A stretch of 28,250 nucleotides of DNA, taken from positions 1-28,250 of the forward strand of contig JBBRDB010000012.1 of assembly GCA_038204345.1 (NCBI GenBank). The letters are read 5' to 3'. The position numbers were made by a program, and so were the translations under genes. The DNA comes from JAHJSA01 sp038204345. GTDB lineage: Bacteria; Actinomycetota; Thermoleophilia; RBG-16-64-13. Each line of letters begins with the position of its first letter. The first letter of the stretch is position 1. Positions 23,207 through 28,250 of this stretch are shown piece by piece. Under the pieces are notes generated by a model. That model was not told the DNA's origin. It was given only the letters and a program-made list of their open reading frames with translations, and searched no databases.

Positions 23207-24568
23207 ATGGTAAGACGCACTACGTCGTGTGTGGTCGTCACTCTGCTCATCGTGTCTACCTGGCTCATCGCCGGCTGCGGCGATTACGAGAAAGTGACCT
23301 CCTCGGATGCCTCCGACCAAGGCGACCAGAGGATCACACAGGAGGCCACCACCACCGTGAGCTCCCTAGATGGCACCCTGACGACCTCGGGCGAGGCGGT
23401 CGGGGTCCGGAGCAGGGTAGTATCTCCGGCAGAGGACACCCCGGCACTCGGCCCAGGGGTCATGGTCATCAGCCATCGCCTCGGGGTCAACTTCGAAGTT
23501 CCCGGCGTTCTGTTTGGCACCAAGGCGAAGAAGCCTCTCCAACTGGGGCCTCCCGGTTCGAAGATGGCCATGACCAAAGACGGCCTTGGCGGCGAGGGTC
23601 TGCCGGTTGCGGTCCCGTCTCCCGACGGGACACAGGTGCTTTATCATTTCTGGCAGTGGCTGATCAGCGACGATCCGCAGAAACGCCGGGGCGAACCGAC
23701 GATACCGCCCGGAAGTCACATGGCCACTCCCTCCATCCGGGTGCTCGATCTGGTCTCCGGCGAGGATCGTCAAGTCGTCTCGGGCGCCCACTCAGTGGCC
23801 TGGCGGGAAGACGGCGTGCTGGCCTACGCCCTGGGTGTAGATGCCGACTATCGTTCCGACATGCCGTATCTATCTCGGGTGGTGGTCCGGGAGGGACTGG
23901 ACGGGCCCGCTGAGACGTGGACGACCGATGCGGGCAGCTACTTGGTCCTGCAGTGGGCCAATGGCTCCCTGATTGTGTCACACGAGTTCATAGACGGCGG
24001 CGGTGAACTCCTCGCCATCGATGGACCCGACCAGATCCGCAGGTTGATTGCCCCGGAGGAGTACTTCATCGCCCTGAGCCCCGACGGCACTCGCATACTC
24101 GTCTCTACCGGTGGCCCCGACTCTGGAGAACCCCTCACGGTGCGGGAGATCGAATGGCAGACCGGCAGGGAGATCGCCCGACTCTCCCTCGAGGGAGTGC
24201 TCGATCCGGCCACGGGCGAGCCGCTCATGTTCGCCTACGGGGCTTCGTGGGAGGGCGACCGGGTGGCTGTGTCGGTGCCTCCGGCCGATCTGGCGATACT
24301 CTCGGCCAAGGATGACACGCTTCAGCTGGAGGAGATCCTCACCTTCGAGCGACGCCCCGGTATTCGTCAGGGGCGTATCGTGCAGTTCCTGCTCGACGAA
24401 ACGGGGAGCAGGGTGTCGTTCGCGATGCGGGAAGGCACCGACACGGTCGAACTCGAGCAGACGGTCATCGTCACCTACGACCTCGCGTCGGGCGAGTGCC
24501 GTCGCTGGGTCTCGCCTGGTGGGCCGGCCGTGGCCGAGATGGTGTACAACCCCAGCCGACCGCGCTAA
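23207..24568 (+). CDS. Secreted lipoprotein with beta-propeller-like repeats
   Basis: 453 residues, ATG 23207 preceded by AAAGGTAGG. A signal peptide with lipobox IAGC (Cys24) anchors it outside the cytoplasmic membrane. After a Thr/Ser-rich linker (residues ~25-60), blade-like repeats of the TolB/WD40 type are visible: SPDGTQVLYHFW, GEDRQVVSGAHSVAWREDGV with LAYAL, SPDGTRILVSTGG and AVSVPPADLAILSAKDD. Such propellers bind proteins or ligands; no enzyme motif is seen. It is followed after 12 bases by a secreted L,D-transpeptidase-like gene, so the two probably act together at the cell surface. The role is otherwise unknown. Confidence 0.75.
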   Translation: MVRRTTSCVVVTLLIVSTWLIAGCGDYEKVTSSDASDQGDQRITQEATTTVSSLDGTLTTSGEAVGVRSRVVSPAEDTPALGPGVMVISHRLGVNFEVPGVLFGTKAKKPLQLGPPGSKMAMTKDGLGGEGLPVAVPSPDGTQVLYHFWQWLISDDPQKRRGEPTIPPGSHMATPSIRVLDLVSGEDRQVVSGAHSVAWREDGVLAYALGVDADYRSDMPYLSRVVVREGLDGPAETWTTDAGSYLVLQWANGSLIVSHEFIDGGGELLAIDGPDQIRRLIAPEEYFIALSPDGTRILVSTGGPDSGEPLTVREIEWQTGREIARLSLEGVLDPATGEPLMFAYGASWEGDRVAVSVPPADLAILSAKDDTLQLEEILTFERRPGIRQGRIVQFLLDETGSRVSFAMREGTDTVELEQTVIVTYDLASGECRRWVSPGGPAVAEMVYNPSRPR

Positions 24569-24580
24569 GGAGCGAAAGCC

Positions 24581-25198
24581 GTGCTGCCAACAGCTGTGAA
24601 GAGAAAAGCGCTCCGACCCGTCCTCGCCATGGTCATTGCGGGGCTTGTCGCGGGAGTGCTGCCGGCGACGGCCGTGGCCGTCACTTATCAGGGATGGTTT
24701 GACTACGCGCGCAACAACTCCAACACGAATGGCACGCTCACATGGAAGTACACGATCGATTACCAGCCCTCTGTGTACTCACGCTCTTGGCGGGCCGGAT
24801 CAGGGTCTGCCCTAAATGACCAGAAACAGATTACAGGCGTACGACCGGGTGGTTGGCTGCCAACTGGATGGTACAGCATAAGGGGACATTGGAACGACTA
24901 CAACGGCAGTGCCATATACGGAAGGGTGTGGTATCTGTCTGACAAGGTGAACTCTGCTGGCGATCTGCGTACCGGGCTGTTTGTTCACAGCGAAGAAACA
25001 CCCAGCAATGGTCAAAGCTCAACCTATGAACCACAGCGCTGGGACGGCTCAAGCGACTACTACTCGAATGGGTGTGTCAAGGTAGCGTATGGAGGAAATA
25101 TGGATGATGTTCACTGGTACTGGTACTACAAGGGCGGCAGCACGGCTCACGGCAGCGGGTTGCCGTACCCGCTAACGTACATGCTGTATGTCCACTGA
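24581..25198 (+). CDS. Secreted protein with an L,D-transpeptidase-like His...SNGC motif
   Basis: 205 residues from GTG 24581, with AAGGAG at correct spacing. A cleavable signal peptide covers residues 1-33 (basic start, LAMVIAGLVAGVLPA, then ATAVA). The mature part contains GLFVHSEE with His136 and YYSNGCVKVAY with Cys165, the layout of YkuD-type L,D-transpeptidases (His, then S-x-G-C). The gap of 29 residues is longer than usual, and the rest of the chain is rich in Trp, Tyr, Gly and Asn. It might cross-link or trim peptidoglycan, or only share the fold. Its base composition is lower in GC than its neighbours, suggesting transfer. It is second in a two-gene unit with the lipoprotein. Confidence 0.65.
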   Translation: MLPTAVKRKALRPVLAMVIAGLVAGVLPATAVAVTYQGWFDYARNNSNTNGTLTWKYTIDYQPSVYSRSWRAGSGSALNDQKQITGVRPGGWLPTGWYSIRGHWNDYNGSAIYGRVWYLSDKVNSAGDLRTGLFVHSEETPSNGQSSTYEPQRWDGSSDYYSNGCVKVAYGGNMDDVHWYWYYKGGSTAHGSGLPYPLTYMLYVH

Positions 25199-25643
25199 GG
25201 GTCTGTGGATCTCATCCGAAACCTGGGCGGCGTTCCGCCCCACCGCACTTGACCATGGGCGTGCAACCCCGAGAGAATCCCGTGACCAAGTTCATGCGAA
25301 AGCCTGTGGAGGCCGCATGGTTGCTGCCGTTCCTCGTGCGGAGGATGGCGGCGGCGGGTGCCCTCCCCATTTCAACAATTCCAGTTGCCAATGGGGGTGG
25401 TACATTCGACTCAAGCGGATAGACTCTGCTTAGTAACGCAGGCGAAGGAACCGTCTCGACTGATACCGGCAAGATGTGGAAGCGCCTTGCTCGTCGTAGC
25501 CAGTATTATGATGATGGCTGCGGCGCTCGGCTCGTCCCGTGGCTCGCAGGCTTCTGGCTTCGCAACAACACATGTCGTCGCGCCGACAACTCTGACAAGC
25601 GCCGCGTCACCAGGGGCATTGCTGAGCAGGGCACGCATGGGAG
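25199..25643. other. Intergenic stretch with a signal-peptide-like open frame
   Basis: About 445 bases without a supported gene. On the plus strand, codons from about 25460 to 25672 read RCGSALLVVASIMMMAAALG then SSRGSQASG, which looks like an export signal followed by a short Ala/Thr-rich stretch. It runs into the clpB-derived DNA and stops at 25672. No good start codon or ribosome site is seen (a CTG at 25459 would be needed), so it is best read as the severed 5' end of a secreted-protein gene. The part before 25430 holds nothing I recognise. Confidence 0.35.
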
Positions 25644-26226
25644 CTACCCCGCTCCCGCCTTCTCCACCCTGAGCCCCAACCCCTCCACCCCCACCCGCAC
25701 GGTATCCCCGTCCGAGATGTCACCCCGCAGCAGCGAGAGTGCGATCCTACCCTGCAGCTCCTTCTGGATGAGCCGCTTCAAGGGCCGCGCCCCGTAGGCC
25801 GGGTCGTAGCCCTGGCGGGCCAGGTAGTCCAGGGCCTCCTCTGAGAGTTCCAGGGCGATGTCCCGTTCGGCCAGACGGGCCCGCAGTTGCCCCAGCTGGA
25901 TCTCCACGATCGCCCGGATGTGCTCCAGGCTCAGGCGGTGGAAGATGACTACGTCGTCCACCCGGTTCAGGAACTCCGGTTTGAAGGTGGCCCGCATGGC
26001 CTCCACCACCCGCAGGTCCCCGGTCCACCTCGGTGAGGTCGGGGTCGAGGATCCATTGGCTGCCGATGTTCGAGGTCATGATGACCACCGCGTTCTTGAA
26101 GCCGACCGTGTGCCCGTGGCCGACGGTGTGTCTCCCCTCGTCCAGGATCTGACGGAGGATGTTGAAGACGTCCGCGGTGGGCCTTCTCGATCTCGTTGGG
26201 GAGGAGCACGGAGTAGGGGCGGCGGT
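25644..26226 (-). pseudogene. clpB: clpB 3'-end fragment 1 (decayed duplicate)
   Basis: This DNA is closely similar to 27397-27980 in the real clpB gene and in the same orientation. It covers the codons from YSVLLLDEIEKAH in the second ATPase domain to the C-terminus, e.g. MRATFKPEFLNRVDDVVIFH and SDGDTVRVGVEGLGL. Two frameshifts break it, near 26020 and 26180, and Walker B DEIEKAH became NEIEKAH. Similarity ends abruptly at about 26226 (GGGGCGGCGGTG, then unrelated sequence) before hicB module 2. The last 122 codons could still be open from 26009. It is a partial copy, not an independent chaperone. Confidence 0.85.
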
Positions 26227-26299
26227 GCTAGACTGCACTGTGACCATGAGAGTTCTGGCGCTATGTCCGGTCAGGCTGGCCGGATGAGGCTGGCAGAGA

Positions 26300-26314
26300 C
26301 TCGCGGGTCGCGAG
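26300..26314. promoter_or_regulatory. Palindrome upstream of hicB module 2 (candidate HicB operator)
   Basis: CTCGCG-GGT-CGCGAG is a 6+3+6 inverted repeat ending 25 bases before the TTG start. HicB antitoxins usually repress their own operon by binding such repeats. Confidence 0.4.
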
Positions 26315-26339
26315 GGCCGTGCAGCGGGGGGTGGTTGGA

Positions 26340-26543
26340 TTGAAGATCAAGATCGTTGTCCACGAGGCTGAGGAAGGCGGGTTCTGGGCCGAGGTCCCCG
26401 CTATTCCTGGGTGCGCCAGCGAAGGAGAGACCCTCGAGGAACTCTTGGAGAACGTCCAGGAAGCCGTGACGGGGTGTCTGTCAGTCGACGTGCGGGGCCT
26501 CGCCCTGAAGCAATCGGATCAGGTGCTCGAGATCGCGGTGTGA
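26340..26543 (+). CDS. hicB: HicB family antitoxin (module 2)
   Basis: 67 residues from TTG 26340, preceded by GGGGGGTGG. It starts MKIKIVVHEAEEGGFWAEVP and continues AIPGCASEGETLEELLENVQEAV, the classic UPF0150/HicB sequence, so the antitoxin role is well supported by family. This is a different HicB subtype from modules 1 and 3. There is no C-terminal DNA-binding extension, so autoregulation, if any, must use the core domain. The last four bases (GTGA) overlap the hicA start. The pair lies on the opposite strand to the clpB pieces on both sides. Confidence 0.9.
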   Translation: MKIKIVVHEAEEGGFWAEVPAIPGCASEGETLEELLENVQEAVTGCLSVDVRGLALKQSDQVLEIAV

Positions 26544-26749
26544 GACCCCTCTCAGGCAAGGAGTTCGGGCGCCTTCTGGAACGCCATGGCTGGTGTCTGG
26601 TCCGGATTCACGGCAGTCATCACATCTATTCGAGACTGGACAGTGATGTGCGGCTGTCGGTACCCGTCCATGGAAGCAAACCTCTCAAAGTCGGCCTCTT
26701 CACGCATCTCCTGAAGTTGGCGGGAATCGATCCGGGCGATCTCGCGTAG
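26540..26749 (+). CDS. hicA: HicA mRNA interferase toxin (module 2)
   Basis: 69 residues from GTG 26540, overlapping the hicB stop. All HicA landmarks are present: GKEFGRLLERHGWCLVRIHG, then SHHIYSRL with the catalytic His in GSHH, then RLSVPVHGSKPLKVGLFTHL with the PVHG turn. Length is typical, and nothing suggests damage. It should cleave mRNA when HicB is lost. Nineteen bases after its stop begins a second decayed clpB piece on the other strand. Confidence 0.9.
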   Translation: MRPLSGKEFGRLLERHGWCLVRIHGSHHIYSRLDSDVRLSVPVHGSKPLKVGLFTHLLKLAGIDPGDLA

Positions 26750-26767
26750 GTTCGACGGGCGGCGCCC

Positions 26768-26836
26768 GCGGCCGTCGGCGAGTCTACCCTCGTCCAGTAA
26801 TCTGCAGCGGAATATTGAAGACGTCGGGGGGTGGTC
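26768..26836 (-). pseudogene. clpB: clpB fragment 2 (about 70 bp remnant)
   Basis: The plus-strand text GTCGGCGAGTCTACCCTCGT followed by CCAGTAATCTGCAGCGGAAT aligns base for base with 27867-27906 of clpB (GTCGGTGAGTCTCCCCTCGT...) with a handful of changes. The minus strand still encodes LLDEGRLADGRGR (compare ILDEGRLTDGHGR in clpB). It lies between hicA module 2 and hicA module 3 and is too short to be functional. Confidence 0.8.
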
Positions 26837-26849
26837 CACGCCCGCGATA

Positions 26850-27095
26850 TCAGCGGCCGAAGAGAGCCTCCAAGACTGCTTCCTTCGTCGAGCCGCGATG
26901 CCGCGCCACTTCTGCCAGTACGCCCGACAGGGTGCCGAGCCGGAGCGGGTCGTGCACAGGAATGGTCACGTGCTGCTCTTTACCTTCTTGGGTGGTCAAC
27001 CGCACGTGACTCCCGGATTGCCGCGTGGTCTCGTATCCGAGGACGCGAAGGGCGCGAACGAGCTCCTCGCCGGAGACGTCGCGCGGCAGCCTCAT
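26850..27095 (-). CDS. hicA: HicA-type mRNA interferase toxin (module 3)
   Basis: 81 residues from ATG 27095, overlapping the hicB stop by four bases. It begins MRLPRDVSGEELVRALRVLG, carries SGSHVRLTT with the catalytic His, then QHVTIPVHDPLRLGTLSGVL, and ends with a helix KEAVLEALFGR that module 1 has lost. It looks intact. It is a close relative of the module 1 toxin and distant from module 2, so modules 1 and 3 derive from one ancestor. Confidence 0.88.
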   Translation of the reverse strand: MRLPRDVSGEELVRALRVLGYETTRQSGSHVRLTTQEGKEQHVTIPVHDPLRLGTLSGVLAEVARHRGSTKEAVLEALFGR

Positions 27096-27298
27096 ACCGT
27101 GATGACTTCCTCGCGGACGAAGTGTAGACGGATGATCCGCGGCCGCCCCGCCTCCTCGAAATGACAGATCACGGCGTCCCGGACCTGGGCCTCCAACTGC
27201 GCAAGCTCGTCTGCTTCCGTGAAGATCGGAGCTTCCAGGGCCCGCGCAGTGTAGCCGCCTTCGGGGGCTTCGTCGACTACGAAGATGATCTCGTTCAC
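27092..27298 (-). CDS. hicB: HicB-like antitoxin (module 3)
   Basis: 68 residues from GTG 27298, with a strong GGAGGA 6 bases upstream; an ATG at 27316 would put that site inside the gene. It starts MNEIIFVVDEAPEGGYTARA and ends LHFVREEVITV. Roughly three quarters of its residues equal those of the module 1 antitoxin, and the length is identical. A perfect TATAAT lies 36 bases upstream of the start. It is transcribed in the same direction as clpB, about 100 bases past the clpB stop. Confidence 0.88.
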   Translation of the reverse strand: MNEIIFVVDEAPEGGYTARALEAPIFTEADELAQLEAQVRDAVICHFEEAGRPRIIRLHFVREEVITV

Positions 27299-27333
27299 GG
27301 TGCGTCCTCCGGACATGGCGTCTGGGCGGTTCG

Positions 27334-27339
27334 ATTATA
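27334..27339 (-). promoter_or_regulatory. -10 box of hicBA module 3
   Basis: TATAAT on the minus strand, with transcription expected near 27327 and a leader of about 30 bases. It sits in the block GGTATAATCGAACCG, conserved as GGTATACTCGACCCG in front of hicB module 1. No good -35 is visible. Confidence 0.5.
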
Positions 27340-27396
27340 CCCCGCTGTGAGCGCGCGCGGTCGCTCTCGCCGCCCGGCCACCCGGTGCCAGCCGTC

Positions 27397-28250
27397 TCAC
27401 TCCTTCCCCACCACCAACCCCAACCCCTCCGCCTCCACCCGCACGGTATCCCCGTCCGAGATGTCGCCCTTGAGCAGCGAAAGCGCGATCCTGTCCTGCA
27501 GCTCCTTCTGGATGAGGCGCTTGAGCGGTCTTGCCCCGTAGGCAGGGTCGTAGCCCTGCTGCGCCAGGTAGTCGAGGGCCTCCTCGGAGAGTTCCAAGTC
27601 GATGTCGCGCTCGGAGAGGCGTGCGCGCAACTGAGCGAGCTGGATCTCCACGATCCGCCGGATGTGCTCGAGCGTGAGCCGGTGGAAGATCACCGTATCG
27701 TCCACCCGGTTTAAGAACTCCGGCTTGAAGGTGGCCCGCATGGCTTCTGAGACCCGGTGGTTCATCTCCACCTCGGTGAGGTCGGGGTCGAGGATCCACT
27801 GGCTGCCGATGTTGGAGGTCATGGTGACTACCGCGTTCTTGAAGCTCACCGTGCGGCCGTGGCCGTCGGTGAGTCTCCCCTCGTCCAGGATCTGCAAGAG
27901 GATGTTGAAGACCTCGGGGTGGGCCTTCTCGATCTCGTCTAAGAGGAGCACGGAGTAGGGGCGGCGGCGGACGGCTTCGGTCAGGTAGCCGCCCTCCTCG
28001 TAGCCCACGTAGCCGGGAGGAGCGCCGATGAGCCTCGCCACCGAGTGCTTCTCCATGAACTCGCTCATGTCGATGCGCACCATGGCCTTCTCGTCGTCGA
28101 ACATGAACTCGGCCAAGGCCCGGGCGAGCTCCGTCTTCCCTACCCCCGTGGGCCCCAGGAAGATGAAGTTGCCGATGGGACGGTTGGGGTCGCCGAGGCC
28201 GGCGCGGGCGCGGCGCAGCGCGTTCGCGATCACCTCCAGGGCTTCGTCTT
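27397..28250 (-). CDS. clpB: ATP-dependent chaperone ClpB, C-terminal part (cut by right edge)
   Basis: 284 residues are in the window; the frame is open at base 28250 (DEALEVIANALRRARAGL). ClpB is a hexameric disaggregase that threads aggregated proteins through its pore with DnaK. Seen here is the second AAA+ domain: Walker A GPTGVGKT, the pore-loop region GAPPGYVGYEEGG, Walker B LLLDEIEKAH and sensor 1 TSNIGS. The C-terminal D2-small domain follows (GYDPAYGARPLKRLIQKELQ), with the normal end GDTVRVEAEGLGL. The missing N-terminal two thirds should lie to the right. No IGL/F ClpP-binding loop is expected. Two decayed pieces of this same gene lie downstream. Confidence 0.93.
   Translation of the reverse strand, partial: DEALEVIANALRRARAGLGDPNRPIGNFIFLGPTGVGKTELARALAEFMFDDEKAMVRIDMSEFMEKHSVARLIGAPPGYVGYEEGGYLTEAVRRRPYSVLLLDEIEKAHPEVFNILLQILDEGRLTDGHGRTVSFKNAVVTMTSNIGSQWILDPDLTEVEMNHRVSEAMRATFKPEFLNRVDDTVIFHRLTLEHIRRIVEIQLAQLRARLSERDIDLELSEEALDYLAQQGYDPAYGARPLKRLIQKELQDRIALSLLKGDISDGDTVRVEAEGLGLVVGKE

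Noticed and set aside
27851..27931. Similarity between clpB and 26768-26836 as an inverted-repeat or attachment site
   Set aside because: Both copies are in the same orientation and extend over coding sequence, so a partial gene duplication explains it better.

Overview
The window is GC-rich DNA, most likely from an uncultured actinobacterial lineage. The best evidence is the cluster encoding a CDP-alcohol phosphatidyltransferase, a myo-inositol-1-phosphate synthase and a glycosyltransferase, which is the phosphatidylinositol route typical of Actinomycetota. Frequent GTG/TTG starts, tight gene packing and an uncommon UDG-like/presenilin-like gene pair fit this. I see no rRNA, tRNA or CRISPR array. 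The lineage call is inference.

Region 1 (1-3480): the 5' half of a monooxygenase-like gene (cut by the left edge), a DUF305 membrane protein, then three small genes (GNAT acetyltransferase, TPR-like protein, inverted DUF1801 protein) separated by structured spacers. Three spacers (1840-1925, 2341-2416, 3026-3108) fold like integron attC sites. The stretch reads as a small gene-cassette array without an integrase in view, ending in a broken RibD-type reductase gene.

Region 2 (3480-9830): metabolic and redox housekeeping. It holds acetoacetyl-CoA synthetase, a truncated SRPBCC gene, an OsmC/carboxymuconolactone-decarboxylase-like pair, an aldo/keto reductase with two 4Fe-4S motifs, a DUF2177 membrane protein and thioredoxin reductase.

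Region 3 (9820-20370): envelope and core genes. It holds a membrane-anchored degenerate M23 protein, an AI-2E-type exporter, the inositol-lipid cluster (12002-15854) with an unusual GT4-PHP fusion, a divergent uracil-DNA-glycosylase-like protein translationally coupled to a presenilin-like membrane protein, RlmD-type methyltransferase, an EamA transporter and a tiny membrane protein.

Region 4 (20370-28250): a recombination hot spot. It contains MNT and HEPN remnants, a hicA tail remnant, hicBA module 1, a serine-recombinase zinc-ribbon fragment and a frameshifted IS701-like element with matching inverted ends. Next come a lipoprotein plus an L,D-transpeptidase-like secreted protein behind a promoter with a perfect 24-bp palindrome. 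It closes with two decayed pieces of clpB alternating with hicBA modules 2 and 3 before the real clpB 3' half, which runs off the right edge. The repeated clpB pieces and three hicBA modules in about 7 kb are the most striking accessory feature.
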